Assembly (NCBI GenBank): GCA_005884765.1
Contig: VAZV01000158.1
Location: 1-63,921, forward strand
Direction: 5' to 3'
Source of the DNA: Alphaproteobacteria bacterium
GTDB taxonomy: Bacteria > Pseudomonadota > Alphaproteobacteria > Rhizobiales > Xanthobacteraceae
Length of the DNA: 63,921 bases
Part shown: piece by piece, positions 52,169-60,912 of the stretch
Layout: each line of letters opens with the position of its first letter
Numbering within the stretch: the first letter of the stretch is position 1
Position numbers and translations under genes: made by a program
The notes under the pieces: generated by a model
What the model saw: the letters and a program-made list of their open reading frames with translations, nothing else
What the model was told of the DNA's origin: nothing
Databases searched by the model: none

Positions 52169-55100
52169 TTACGCCACGTCCTGATCGAGGATTTTTACGG
52201 CCTCTTCAAGCGCGACTGAGACCAGTTGCGACACGCCGCGCTCGGCCATGGTGACGCCGAACAGCCGGTTCATGCGCGCCATCGTGATCGGGTTATGCGT
52301 GATGATGATGAAGCGCGTTTCGGTCGAAGCGGTCATCTCGTGCAACAGGGTGCAGAACCGCTCGACGTTGTGATCGTCGAGCGGCGCGTCGACCTCGTCC
52401 AGCACGCAGATCGGCGAAGGGTTGGTGAGGAACACCGCAAAAATCAGCGCCAGCGCGGTCAACGCCTGCTCGCCGCCCGAGAGCAGCGACAGGGTCTGCG
52501 GCTTCTTGCCGGGCGGTTTGGCGATGATCTCGAGCCCGGCCTCGAGCGGGTCGTCACTTTCGATCAGGTGCAGCGCAGCCTCGCCGCCGCCGAACAATTC
52601 CACGAACAGCCGTTTGAAATGACCGTTGACGATTTCGAACGAGGTCAACAGCCGCTCGCGCGCTTCGCGGTTGAGGCTCTGGATGCCCTGGCGCAGCCGC
52701 TTGATAGCCTCCACCAGATCGTCGCGCTCGGTGGTCAGCGTGGTGTGCTGGGCTTCGACCTCGCGCAGTTCCTCCTCGGCGCGGAGATTGACTGCGCCAA
52801 GCCGCTCGCGATCCCGCCGCAGCTTTTCGAGATTCTCCTCGATCTCGCCAAGTGGCGGCAGCTCCTTGCCCGGCTCGATCTCGGCGAGCCCGGCCACCGC
52901 TTGCGGCTCGACTTCGAGCATGTCGTGGATCTCGCGCTCGACGTCACCGAGGCGGCGCCTCGTACCTTCCATGCGCTCTTCGGCGCGGGCGCAGGCCTCG
53001 CGGGCGCTGGAGAGCGCCTCGAGCGAGGCCTTGGCGGCGCGGTCGGTCTCCGCCATCGCGGTCTCGGCCGCGGCCAGCGCGTCGGCGGCCAAGCGCCGGG
53101 CGCTTTCGGCCTGTTCGATTTCACTGATCAGAGCGCGGCGCTTTTCGGCGAACACCGCGGGCGCATTGTCGAGCCCGGCGCGCTCGGCCTTGACCTCGGC
53201 GAGGCGGGCCTCGATGGTCGCGATCTGCGAGACCGCGCTCTGTTTGCGGCTTTGCCATTCATTGCGCTCGGCCAGGATTGCCTGCACGCGGCGGTCGGCG
53301 AGTTCGGCCTCGCGCGCCAGCGCCTGCGCCTCAGCGCGCACGGCCACCGCCGTGTGCCGGTGGCCGTCGATGTCGGTGCGCACCTCGGCAAGCCGCATCT
53401 CGGCGTCGAGGCTTGGTGGCAATTCGGCGAGCGCCGCGGTCGCGCCCTGGTGCGCAGCATAGGCCTCCGTGAGGTCGGCATTGAGGCGGCTGTGCGCTTC
53501 CGACAGCGCCGATTTTCGCGCCGCATGGCGGTTGATCTCGCGTTCGGTCGAAGCATGGCGCTCGCGCGTGGCGTCGGCCTCGTGCTGTGCGGCGCGCCAG
53601 GCATCGCGCGCGGCGGTCTCGGCAGATGCAGCGGCCTTCAATTCCGCCTCGGCGGTTTCCAGCGCCTGACGCTTGGCGGCAGCGTCGCTGCGCGCTTGCT
53701 CCAACTCGTTTTCGATATCGACCAGGCGCGCTCGCTCTGCGAGACGCCGTGCCGCGCCGGTCGGCGCGTGTGCGGCCGCAACAAAGCCGTCCCAACGCCA
53801 GACGTCGCCTTCCGGCGACACCAGCCGCTGGCCGGTCTTTAATTGTGACACCAGCTCTGCGCCGCGCTCCTTGGCGACCACGCCGATCTGGGCGAGACGC
53901 CGCGCCAGTTCGGACGGTGCCTGCACATGCGCGGCGAGCGCTTCAACGCCCTCCGGCAGCGCCGGATCGCCGTCGGTGACGCCGGCGTTGGTCCAGCGCA
54001 TCGGTGCCGATGGGTCCACCGGGGCGTCGAGATCATCGCCCAAGGCCGCGCCAAGCGCTTTTTCGTAACCCTTGGCGACGGTGACGCCGTCGATGATCGG
54101 CGGCCAGAGATTCTTGGTCTCGCCGTTGACGATCTTCGAGATCGTACGCGCTTCGGTCTCGAGCCGCTGCACCCGCTTGTCGGCCTCGTTAAGGGGATTG
54201 CGGGCGGCATCCAGCCTTGCGCGTGCGGCGACGTGCCCGGCCTCGCTCGCCTGTGCCGCGACCTCGGACTGTGCGAGATTTTGCTGGGCGGTCTCCACCG
54301 CGCTCGCGAGCGCCGCGAGGTCGCCGAGACTGCCGGTTTCCTCCGCAAGCTTGTGTACTTCGGCCTGGACATTGGCGATGTCTTGATCGAGCCGCGCCAG
54401 CTTGTCGCGGTGGGTGCGGACGCTCGCCTCAAGCTGATGGCGCTGGGCGGTGAGGTCCGCGAGCGCAGTGGTGAGCTCGGTAAACAGGCGCTCGGCATCG
54501 GCGAGCGTCGCTTCGGCTGCGGACACGCGTTCATCGACGCCGGAGCGCTGCTCGACGCGCGACTTGATCTCCTCCTTGAGTTCCGCGTCTTCGTTGTCGA
54601 GCCGCAGCAGCGCGATCTCGGCATCCGAGGTCTGCTGCTGCTCACGGGCGATATCGGCGGAAAATTGCGTCAGGCGGCGATCGAGCTCCGCGACGCGTTC
54701 CTTGGCGCGCTCTTCCTCGCGGTCGAGCAGTTCGCGTGCATTGGTCAGCCGCTGCAGTCCGGCGGCGGCGCGGGCTTCCGCCTCGCGCAAGCCCGGCAGT
54801 TCGGAGGCGCGGATCGCCTGGATGCGCGCGGCTTCCGCCTGTTCGCGGGTGCGCTCGGCCATGTCGCGGACGTTGAGGTCGTGGAGCCGGGCGGCCTCGG
54901 CGACGTCGGCATTCGCCTCCACCCAGCGCAGATGGTACAGCATCGCCTCGGCCTTGCGCACCTTGGCGGCGACTTCGCGGTAGCGGATCGCCTGGCGCGC
55001 CTGCTTCTTCAACCCGTCCATCTGTCCGGCGAGCTGTCCGACCACATCCTCGACGCGGGTGAGGTTGGTTTCGGCCGCCTTCAGCCGCAGTTCCGCTTCA

Positions 55101-55633
55101 TGCCGGCGAGCATGGAGGCCGGCGACGCCGGCGGCATCTTCCAGCACACGGCGGCGCTGTTCGGGCTTGGCCTGAATGATTTCGCCGATCTTGCCTTGGT
55201 GGACCAGCGCCGGCGAACGCGCGCCGGTGGCGGCGTCGGCAAACAGGATCTGCACGTCGCGCGCGCGGACGTCGCGGCCGTTGATGCGATAAACCGAACC
55301 TGCCTCGCGCTCGATGCGGCGGGAGATCTCGAGAGTCTCGCGATCGTTGACGGCGGCCGGCGCGGAGCGATCGGCATTGTCGATCGTCATCACCACTTCA
55401 GCATGGTTGCGTGCCGGACGGTTGCCGGAACCGGCAAAGATCACCGCGTCCATGTCGGCGGCGCGCAACGATTTGTGCGACGTCTCGCCCATCGCCCAGC
55501 GCAAGGCCTCGACCAGGTTGGATTTGCCGCAACCGTTCGGCCCGACGACGCCCGTCAGTCCGGGTTCGATCACAAAATCGGTAGGTTCAACGAACGACTT
55601 GAAACCTTGAAGGCGAAGGCGCGTGAGCTTCAT
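52169..55633 (-). CDS. smc: Chromosome segregation ATPase SMC
   Basis: This is a 1154-residue SMC protein. The N-terminal ATPase half begins KLTRLRLQGFKSFVEPTDFV with Walker A GPNGCGKSN (about residues 32-40). Two long Ala/Glu/Arg-rich coiled coils flank a hinge near residues 510-640 (WPPIIDGVTVAKGYEKALGA). The C-terminal half has the signature LSLLSGGEQALTALAL and Walker B PICVLDEVDAPLDDHN. It condenses and organises the chromosome with ScpA/B, which are not in the window. The ATG at 55631-55633 was chosen because family similarity starts there. Confidence 0.97.
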   Translation of the reverse strand: MKLTRLRLQGFKSFVEPTDFVIEPGLTGVVGPNGCGKSNLVEALRWAMGETSHKSLRAADMDAVIFAGSGNRPARNHAEVVMTIDNADRSAPAAVNDRETLEISRRIEREAGSVYRINGRDVRARDVQILFADAATGARSPALVHQGKIGEIIQAKPEQRRRVLEDAAGVAGLHARRHEAELRLKAAETNLTRVEDVVGQLAGQMDGLKKQARQAIRYREVAAKVRKAEAMLYHLRWVEANADVAEAARLHDLNVRDMAERTREQAEAARIQAIRASELPGLREAEARAAAGLQRLTNARELLDREEERAKERVAELDRRLTQFSADIAREQQQTSDAEIALLRLDNEDAELKEEIKSRVEQRSGVDERVSAAEATLADAERLFTELTTALADLTAQRHQLEASVRTHRDKLARLDQDIANVQAEVHKLAEETGSLGDLAALASAVETAQQNLAQSEVAAQASEAGHVAARARLDAARNPLNEADKRVQRLETEARTISKIVNGETKNLWPPIIDGVTVAKGYEKALGAALGDDLDAPVDPSAPMRWTNAGVTDGDPALPEGVEALAAHVQAPSELARRLAQIGVVAKERGAELVSQLKTGQRLVSPEGDVWRWDGFVAAAHAPTGAARRLAERARLVDIENELEQARSDAAAKRQALETAEAELKAAASAETAARDAWRAAQHEADATRERHASTEREINRHAARKSALSEAHSRLNADLTEAYAAHQGATAALAELPPSLDAEMRLAEVRTDIDGHRHTAVAVRAEAQALAREAELADRRVQAILAERNEWQSRKQSAVSQIATIEARLAEVKAERAGLDNAPAVFAEKRRALISEIEQAESARRLAADALAAAETAMAETDRAAKASLEALSSAREACARAEERMEGTRRRLGDVEREIHDMLEVEPQAVAGLAEIEPGKELPPLGEIEENLEKLRRDRERLGAVNLRAEEELREVEAQHTTLTTERDDLVEAIKRLRQGIQSLNREARERLLTSFEIVNGHFKRLFVELFGGGEAALHLIESDDPLEAGLEIIAKPPGKKPQTLSLLSGGEQALTALALIFAVFLTNPSPICVLDEVDAPLDDHNVERFCTLLHEMTASTETRFIIITHNPITMARMNRLFGVTMAERGVSQLVSVALEEAVKILDQDVA

Positions 55634-55847
55634 AAGCACGATTCTCTGTTGGCAGGGCGCGAATCTCCCTGCCGGGACAATACCATAGAAGGCAATGTCA
55701 GTGTGGGGGGCGAGTCGCTTATGCGCCTCACGGGGCGCAACAATGGCGATGCCGCGGGCGAAGGGCAACCGCAGCCGGCGGCTTTTCCCAAGGGATTTAT
55801 CAAGCCTTTTGTTGGACTTAGGGGAGCGTCTGAATCCCAGCCCCGAA

Positions 55848-56546
55848 TCAGCTCTTCAGGAACGACTTGATCTTCTTGTCGAATTCGTCAAACGAGGTTT
55901 CGCCCTTGATCTTCTCGCCGTTGACAAAGAAGGTCGGCGTCGAATCGACCTTGAGCACCTCGCCGGCGTATTTCTGGTCGGCGGTGATCTTGTCGAGCAG
56001 CGCCTGGTCCTTCAGACAAGCATCGACCGCCTGCGCGCTGAGGCCGGCCTGCTTGCCGATCCGCGTCAGGGTGTCGGTGGTGTTCTTCACCACCCAGTCG
56101 TTTTGCTGCCGGAACAGAAGGTCGACGACCGTGAAATATTTTCCGGCATCGTCCTTGGCGATGCAGCGCGCCAGCATCGCGCCGGCGGCGGCCTTGATGT
56201 CGAGCGGGAATTCGCGGAACACATAACGTATCTTGCCGGTGTCGATATATTCGGCCTTGATCTTCGGAAATACCGTGGCGTTGAAGGCCGCGCAATGCGG
56301 GCAGGTCATCGAGGCGTATTCGGTGATTGTCACCGGGGCGTCGGCCGGGCCAAGCGCCATGTCGGGCAACGACATCGGCTTGGCGACATCGGCCGCGCTT
56401 TGCGCCATGGCGCCAGTGATCAGCCGCAACGGCGACCAGCCGGCAAACGCGGCAAGCCCGGTCAGCGAAAGGACGGTCGTGAAGGCGCGGCGCGTGATGA
56501 TCAACGGTCTGCTCCCGATCGGCGCTTCCACGCCCAAAGTTCCCAA
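55848..56546 (-). CDS. DsbA-family thiol:disulfide oxidoreductase (exported)
   Basis: This is a 232-residue thioredoxin-fold protein. A twin-Arg/hydrophobic signal (TRRAFTTVLSLTGLAAFAGW, about residues 18-37) precedes ADAPVTITEYASMTCPHCAAF with the CPHC active site near residue 84, and STPTFFVNGEKIKGE holds the cis-Pro loop. Its CPHC motif equals that of classical DsbA. The start is uncertain: a TTG at 56546, with a GTG at 56531 as an alternative. It lies between the DUF721 gene and smc on the same strand, a conserved order in this group. Confidence 0.88.
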   Translation of the reverse strand: MGTLGVEAPIGSRPLIITRRAFTTVLSLTGLAAFAGWSPLRLITGAMAQSAADVAKPMSLPDMALGPADAPVTITEYASMTCPHCAAFNATVFPKIKAEYIDTGKIRYVFREFPLDIKAAAGAMLARCIAKDDAGKYFTVVDLLFRQQNDWVVKNTTDTLTRIGKQAGLSAQAVDACLKDQALLDKITADQKYAGEVLKVDSTPTFFVNGEKIKGETSFDEFDKKIKSFLKS

Positions 56547-56621
56547 CGAACGAGCCGTTCGCTAGCTTGAAACGACCATCGTTGCAATGGCGAGTGGCCA
56601 CGGCCGGGCTTGGCGAGAGGC

Positions 56622-57101
56622 TCAATTTCGCTTGATCGAGGCACCAAGCCTCGCCAGTGCCGCGCGCAATTCCGCGTCCTCGACCGAGGACAGGGTTTCC
56701 GCCACTTCCGCGACTGACTTCGGGTCCGGCGCGAGCGGCACAGCAGGCCGATTCCGGCGCGATAACGGTGCCTGCCGCAACGCCAGGCGCCCCACCGCGC
56801 TCCAGCCGAAGAAACGGTTGACACGCTGCAGGATCACATCGGAGCTGTGCTGGATCTCCAACGCCATCGGGCCCTCGACGCGCAGCACCAGCGTCGCCGG
56901 TTCCTGCCTCTCGCCCTCGACCGGCCGCGGCCACTGCATCTTCAACGGTTCCGAATGCGCCGCGATCTCGGGACCGGCGATCTCGGCCCAGCGCGTCACC
57001 AGTTCGCGCGCGGCAAATCCCTGTTTCGCATAAGCGTCTGAAAACACGTCGCTGAGCAGGACGGAGAGCGGTTTTGCCGAGATCGGGCCGGGCTTTGCCA
57101 T
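56622..57101 (-). CDS. DUF721 (DciA-like) protein
   Basis: This 159-residue protein carries a DUF721 domain: LSVLLSDVFSDAYAKQGFAA, RELVTRWAEIAGPEIAAHSE and TLVLRVEGPMALEIQHSSDV. DciA, of this family, helps load the replicative helicase in bacteria lacking DnaC, which includes alphaproteobacteria. The assignment to DciA is by family only. It is the first of the DUF721/dsbA-like/smc series on this strand. Confidence 0.85.
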   Translation of the reverse strand: MAKPGPISAKPLSVLLSDVFSDAYAKQGFAARELVTRWAEIAGPEIAAHSEPLKMQWPRPVEGERQEPATLVLRVEGPMALEIQHSSDVILQRVNRFFGWSAVGRLALRQAPLSRRNRPAVPLAPDPKSVAEVAETLSSVEDAELRAALARLGASIKRN

Positions 57102-57140
57102 GAGTTGTTATAGCACCGCCTGAGATCGAGGCGGTTGCAA

Positions 57141-57461
57141 TTATGCCGCGCGGGGCCGAATCGCCTTCAAATCCCGGTCGATCTCACGTCGCCGCTGCAT
57201 CAGATCGTAGTCCATCTGTAGTCCTAAAAAGAATCCCTCCGACAGACCGAAATAGCGCGCGAGCCGAAGATCAGTATCCGCCGTAATATCGCGCTTTCCG
57301 AGCACAATCTCGTTGATGCGGCGCGGCGCAACATGAACCGCGCGCGCCAGCCCATTCTGGCTGAGGCCCATCGGCTTGAGGAACTCTTCCAGCAGAATCT
57401 CGCCGGGATGCGGATTTCGGAGTAGCCCGCTTTTAGCTGTGGTAGTCGACGATTTCGACAT
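57141..57461 (-). CDS. higA: HigA-type antitoxin
   Basis: This 106-residue XRE protein has the HigA pattern [60 protein letters not shown]. It neutralises HigB and represses the operon. The ATG at 57459-57461 (MSKSSTT) overlaps the toxin gene's last 29 bases; an ATG at 57479 is also possible. The order toxin then antitoxin is usual for HigBA. Confidence 0.92.
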   Translation of the reverse strand: MSKSSTTTAKSGLLRNPHPGEILLEEFLKPMGLSQNGLARAVHVAPRRINEIVLGKRDITADTDLRLARYFGLSEGFFLGLQMDYDLMQRRREIDRDLKAIRPRAA

Positions 57462-57717
57462 GCGCCGGTCCCCCCTCATCCCACACGAAACATATTCGCC
57501 ACTGGTCGTTGATTCGGATCGAATGTTGTCCTTGCCGGTCAGCCTTGAGCGGTTCGAGGCGGTTACCCGGTGGAACCCGAAGGTCGCCGATTCCCCGGGC
57601 CTGATTCAAAAGACGAAGCTTTCTCAGCGCAACGTTCTGGATATCCGACGGCAATTTTCGGCTCCGCCGGCCGGACCAGACCAACTCGGTTTCCGGATCG
57701 GCAAAGCTCTGAATCAT
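57433..57717 (-). CDS. higB: HigB-type RelE-family toxin
   Basis: This is a 94-residue mRNA-interferase-type toxin: [20 protein letters not shown], then [40 protein letters not shown] with the basic and aromatic residues of the HigB active site, and VEIVDYH at the end. It cleaves mRNA on translating ribosomes in studied cases. It is the first gene of the pair; its start codon lies 5 bases from a perfect palindrome. Confidence 0.93.
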   Translation of the reverse strand: MIQSFADPETELVWSGRRSRKLPSDIQNVALRKLRLLNQARGIGDLRVPPGNRLEPLKADRQGQHSIRINDQWRICFVWDEGGPAHVEIVDYHS

Positions 57718-57722
57718 GGTCG

Positions 57723-57745
57723 ACTATAACGCAACGCGTTATAGT
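57723..57745. promoter_or_regulatory. HigBA operator palindrome
   Basis: Two perfect 10-base arms, ACTATAACGC (57723-57732) and its complement (57736-57745), surround 3 bases. It sits directly upstream of higB, the expected site for HigA autorepression, and 45 bases before the divergent mutY start. Confidence 0.82.
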
Positions 57746-57790
57746 TCGCAATCTATGGCTCTGTCTCGATTCTGGTCCTAGAATGAAGAT

Positions 57791-58930
57791 GTGCCCCCCT
57801 CGAGAGCAATCAAGCAAACTGAAGCCGCAGCCTTGGACGGCATCGACCGCCCCACGCTGCTGCTTGAATGGTACGATCGCCATCGCCGGCGGCTGCCGTG
57901 GCGGCCGGTAGCGGGCGAACGCGCCGATGCTTATCGGGTCTGGCTGTCGGAAATCATGCTGCAGCAGACGGGGGTCAAAACCGTAGGTCCCTATTTCGAG
58001 AAATTCCTGGCGCGCTGGCCCGATGTCGCCGCGCTGGCACACGCCTCGCTCGACGATGTCTTACGGATGTGGGCCGGGCTTGGCTATTACTCGCGCGCAC
58101 GCAACCTGCATGCCTGTGCGGTCGCGGTGTTGCGTGACCATGGCGGCGTGTTTCCGGACAACGAAGAGGGCTTGCGCGCGCTGCCCGGCATCGGGCCCTA
58201 CACCGCCGCCGCGATATCAGCGATTGCGTTCGACCGCCGCACCATGCCGGTCGATGGCAATATCGAGCGTGTGGTGTCGCGATTGTTCGCGGTCGAAGAG
58301 CCTCTGCCGCAGGCCAGGCCGCTGATCCAGCGACTGGCGACCACGCTGCTTGGCGGATCTCGCGCCGGCGACGAGAAGTCTCGCGCGGGCGACGAGAAGT
58401 CTCGCGCGGGCGATAGCGCGCAGGCGCTGATGGATTTGGGCTCTTCAATCTGCACCCCGAAGAAACCGGCCTGCGCGCTGTGCCCGTTGAACGACGGCTG
58501 CGTGGCGCGCGGGCGCGGCGATCAAGACACGTTCCCGCGCAAGCTTGCGAAGAAGGCCGGCGCCTTGCGCCGTGGCGGGGCGTTCGTGGTTACCCGCGGC
58601 GAGGAGCTCTTGGTCCGCACGCGGCCCGAAAAGGGTCTGCTCGGGGGCATGACCGAAGTGCCGGGCTCGGATTGGCTCGCCGGGCAGGACGACAAGGCCG
58701 CACTGAGGCAGGCGCCTCTATTGAGAGGTGTGGTGCGCTGGCATCGCAAGGTCGGCGTCGTCACCCACGTCTTTACGCATTTCCCGCTGGAGCTTGTGGT
58801 TTATACGGCGAGCGTTGCCGCCCGCACGCACGCGCCACATGGAATGCGCTGGGTGCCGATCGCGACGCTGGCGGATGAAGCGCTGCCAAACCTGATGCGC
58901 AAGGCGATCGCGCATGGCTTGGACCTTTAG
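57791..58930 (+). CDS. mutY: A/G-specific adenine glycosylase
   Basis: This 379-residue repair enzyme removes adenine mispaired with 8-oxoguanine. Catalytic E54 is in SEIMLQQTGVKTV, the helix-hairpin-helix is LPGIGPYTAAAI (131-142), and D155 is in MPVDGNIERV. The [4Fe-4S] ligands follow CX6CX2CX5C in CTPKKPACALCPLNDGC. A NUDIX-like 8-oxoG-recognition domain forms the C-terminus. Between the glycosylase and Fe-S parts lies an unusual in-frame repeat SRAGDEK-SRAGDEK-SRAGD (190-208). The start is GTG at 57791, with a TTG at 57833 as an alternative. Confidence 0.94.
   Translation: MPPSRAIKQTEAAALDGIDRPTLLLEWYDRHRRRLPWRPVAGERADAYRVWLSEIMLQQTGVKTVGPYFEKFLARWPDVAALAHASLDDVLRMWAGLGYYSRARNLHACAVAVLRDHGGVFPDNEEGLRALPGIGPYTAAAISAIAFDRRTMPVDGNIERVVSRLFAVEEPLPQARPLIQRLATTLLGGSRAGDEKSRAGDEKSRAGDSAQALMDLGSSICTPKKPACALCPLNDGCVARGRGDQDTFPRKLAKKAGALRRGGAFVVTRGEELLVRTRPEKGLLGGMTEVPGSDWLAGQDDKAALRQAPLLRGVVRWHRKVGVVTHVFTHFPLELVVYTASVAARTHAPHGMRWVPIATLADEALPNLMRKAIAHGLDL
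58358..58414 (+). repeat. 21-bp in-frame tandem repeat inside mutY
   Basis: A 21-bp unit beginning TCTCGCGC occurs at 58358-58378 and 58379-58399, with a third partial copy at 58400-58414. It encodes SRAGDEK twice, then SRAGD. The copies differ at a single base (C/G), so the expansion looks recent. Confidence 0.9.
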
Positions 58931-58984
58931 AGCGTGATCTCCGCGCAAACGCGTTTCGCGTTTGTCGCGAGGGAAAACCGCTAC
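58931..58984 (+). repeat. Copy of a Bradyrhizobium intergenic repeat (truncated)
   Basis: The sequence starting AGCGTGATCTCCGCGCAAAC contains a perfect 8-bp stem, CAAACGCG (58946-58953) and CGCGTTTG (58957-58964), around TTT. From memory, near-identical sequences are very frequent between genes of Bradyrhizobium and relatives. The far half of the usual element seems missing. It may also end the mutY transcript. Confidence 0.6.
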
Positions 58985-59079
58985 TTACTTTTGCGCTCGG
59001 CGCGGTCGAGCGTTGTGGCCTCCTGACACCACGCTGTCAGCAGCCCTGCGCTAGGGAAGTATCCGGACGGAGGCCTATC

Positions 59080-59499
59080 ATGATCAAGACCGCGCTCGAC
59101 GATCTCGCTTCCCCGCCATCATCCAAGCTGCTCGGCTGGCACCTGCTCGACGCCCGCCCCGAAAACGATTGGATCAGCATCGGTTTCGACGGCAAAAGAG
59201 ACTTTTGCAATCCAGCCGGCTTCGTGCAGGGCGGAATCCTCTCGGCGATGCTCGACGACACTATGGGCCCGGCCGTCTTCGTCATGACCGGGGGCAAGCT
59301 CTACACCGCGACCATCACCATGACTGTTAACTTTCTGGCGCCGGCCAAGCCGGGACCGATCACAGGCGAGGCCAAAGTGACGCAGCTCGGCAAGACCATC
59401 GCCTTCGTCGAGGGCAAGCTCGGGGCGGAGGATGGCACCGTGCTCGCCACGGCGACAACCAGCGCGCGGCTCGTCGAGACCGCGAAGATTACCCGATAG
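59080..59499 (+). CDS. PaaI-family hotdog thioesterase
   Basis: This is a 139-residue hotdog-fold protein. FCNPAGFVQGGILSAMLDDT (residues 46-65) holds the usual catalytic-region pattern (GG then D), and ITMTVNFLAPAKPGPITGEA follows. Family members hydrolyse acyl-CoA thioesters, often of aromatic acids. It stands alone between mutY and the XRE gene. The substrate cannot be read from sequence. Confidence 0.88.
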   Translation: MIKTALDDLASPPSSKLLGWHLLDARPENDWISIGFDGKRDFCNPAGFVQGGILSAMLDDTMGPAVFVMTGGKLYTATITMTVNFLAPAKPGPITGEAKVTQLGKTIAFVEGKLGAEDGTVLATATTSARLVETAKITR

Positions 59500-59507
59500 C
59501 GCGCAAA

Positions 59508-59556
59508 ACCTCCGACCTACATTCGATTTCCGCGCGTTGCGACTTACGTCGGAGGT
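59508..59556. promoter_or_regulatory. Spaced inverted repeat before the XRE regulator
   Basis: ACCTCCGAC (59508-59516) and GTCGGAGGT (59548-59556) are perfect 9-base inverted copies 31 bases apart, 8 bases after the thioesterase stop and 37 bases before the XRE gene. This could be a looped operator or a long hairpin. Confidence 0.5.
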
Positions 59557-59592
59557 AATTGATCTTCTGATCTAAGAGCCTAGGCTGACCTC

Positions 59593-60417
59593 ATGAGCTC
59601 CCAAATTTTGATCTCTGATAGTGTCGCTGTCGGACATTTCAGCAGCTTGCTGAAGCATTGGCGCAACGTCCGCCGTCTCACCCAGATCGAACTGGCAGGC
59701 GAGGCAAATGTTTCGGCTAGGCATCTGTGCTTTCTGGAAACCGGACGGGCGCAGCCGAGCCGCGAGATGGTGCAACTGCTCGGAAACGCGCTAGATCTGC
59801 CGCTTGACGAGCGGAATGCCTTGCACGCCGCGGCGGGCTTTATGCCGCCCTATGGCGATCGGGGATTGGCGGCCGACAATTTGCAGCACGTTCGCCGGGC
59901 GCTGGATTTCATTCTTCGACAACAGGAGCCTTATCCCGGAATTGTCATTGATGGACGTTGGGACGTCCGCATTCGCAATAAAGCGTCCGGGCGCGTGTTC
60001 AAGCATTTTTGGGACGCTTACGAAATGGAATCCGGCCTTGCGAATAATGCGATGCACGTCGTTTTCCATCCAAAAGGCCTGCGACAGTTCATCGTGAACT
60101 GGGACGAGTTTGCCGGCCAGATGATTCAGATCCTCCATCGCGAAGTCGCGCAGGGCAGCAGGATTGCGGCGCAACTGTTCGATGAAATCATGGCTTATCC
60201 GGGCCTGCCGTCTGAATGGAGACTTCCGCGCAATCCGGCTGGATCGTCTCCGGTCATGACGATGCAGCTCCGGAAAGGCGACCTTCGCCTCGCTTTCTTT
60301 TCCACATTTACGACGCTCGCCATGCCGACAGACGCCGCGCTGCAACAGTTGAAGATCGAATGCTTCTATCCGGCGGACGGCGCCACGGCGGAGAAGTCGC
60401 GCGAACTGGCACTCTGA
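59593..60417 (+). CDS. XRE-family regulator with MmyB-like ligand domain
   Basis: This 274-residue protein has an XRE helix-turn-helix at residues 12-70 (LLKHWRNVRRLTQIELAGEA, VSARHLCFLETGRAQPSREM). It is followed by an MmyB-like domain (FILRQQEPYPGIVIDGRWDV, MTMQLRKGDLRLAFFSTFTT). It resembles the regulator at 22543-23355 along its whole length. It is followed after 18 bases by an NTF2-like and a DUF1127 gene on the same strand, which it may co-express or control. Confidence 0.88.
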   Translation: MSSQILISDSVAVGHFSSLLKHWRNVRRLTQIELAGEANVSARHLCFLETGRAQPSREMVQLLGNALDLPLDERNALHAAAGFMPPYGDRGLAADNLQHVRRALDFILRQQEPYPGIVIDGRWDVRIRNKASGRVFKHFWDAYEMESGLANNAMHVVFHPKGLRQFIVNWDEFAGQMIQILHREVAQGSRIAAQLFDEIMAYPGLPSEWRLPRNPAGSSPVMTMQLRKGDLRLAFFSTFTTLAMPTDAALQQLKIECFYPADGATAEKSRELAL

Positions 60418-60435
60418 ACAAATCGGGAGATGACA

Positions 60436-60912
60436 ATGCAACCCGCCAATCGCAATCATCCATCGGACGAAACGACGAACGAATTGCGTGCGTTGAACGC
60501 GCGCTTCATCCATAATTTCGTGACCAACGACGTGCCCTCGCACGACGCCATTCTGCATCCCGACTTCATCAACATCTGGCCGACGGGCCAGCGTTGGGAT
60601 CGCGCGACATATCTGACGTATTGGGCAACCGCCTTCGATCCGAAGGTCATCGTTTACTGGGATGTCCGCGACGAGCTCATTACCATCATCGGCAATGTTG
60701 CGCTTGTGCGCGCCACTAACAAGCACACGCGCCGCCGCGATGGAAAAGAGATGACCGGGATGACAATGTACACCGATACGTATCTGTTCGAGAACGGTGC
60801 GTGGAAGTGCATTCAAGCCCAGCTCACGCCGGTTGCCCCCGAACACGAGCCCGCCGACGATACGATCGTCAGCATTTACATCGAAGGCAAACGTCAGGAG
60901 CGACACTCGTGA
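60436..60912 (+). CDS. NTF2-like (DUF4440-type) protein
   Basis: This is a 158-residue single-domain cone-shaped NTF2-like protein: LRALNARFIHNFVTNDVPSH, DAILHPDFINIWPTGQRWDR and TYLFENGAWKCIQAQLTPVA. The ATG at 60436 has GGGAG at the proper distance, unlike the ATG at 60430. It overlaps the following DUF1127 gene by 4 bases, so the two are translationally coupled. The catalytic or ligand-binding role is unknown. Confidence 0.85.
   Translation: MQPANRNHPSDETTNELRALNARFIHNFVTNDVPSHDAILHPDFINIWPTGQRWDRATYLTYWATAFDPKVIVYWDVRDELITIIGNVALVRATNKHTRRRDGKEMTGMTMYTDTYLFENGAWKCIQAQLTPVAPEHEPADDTIVSIYIEGKRQERHS

Noticed and set aside
53927..55870. 647-codon open frame on the plus strand opposite smc
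   Set aside because: It is antisense to a firmly identified SMC gene, has no recognisable domain, and is explained by GC-rich codon usage leaving few stops in the antisense frame.
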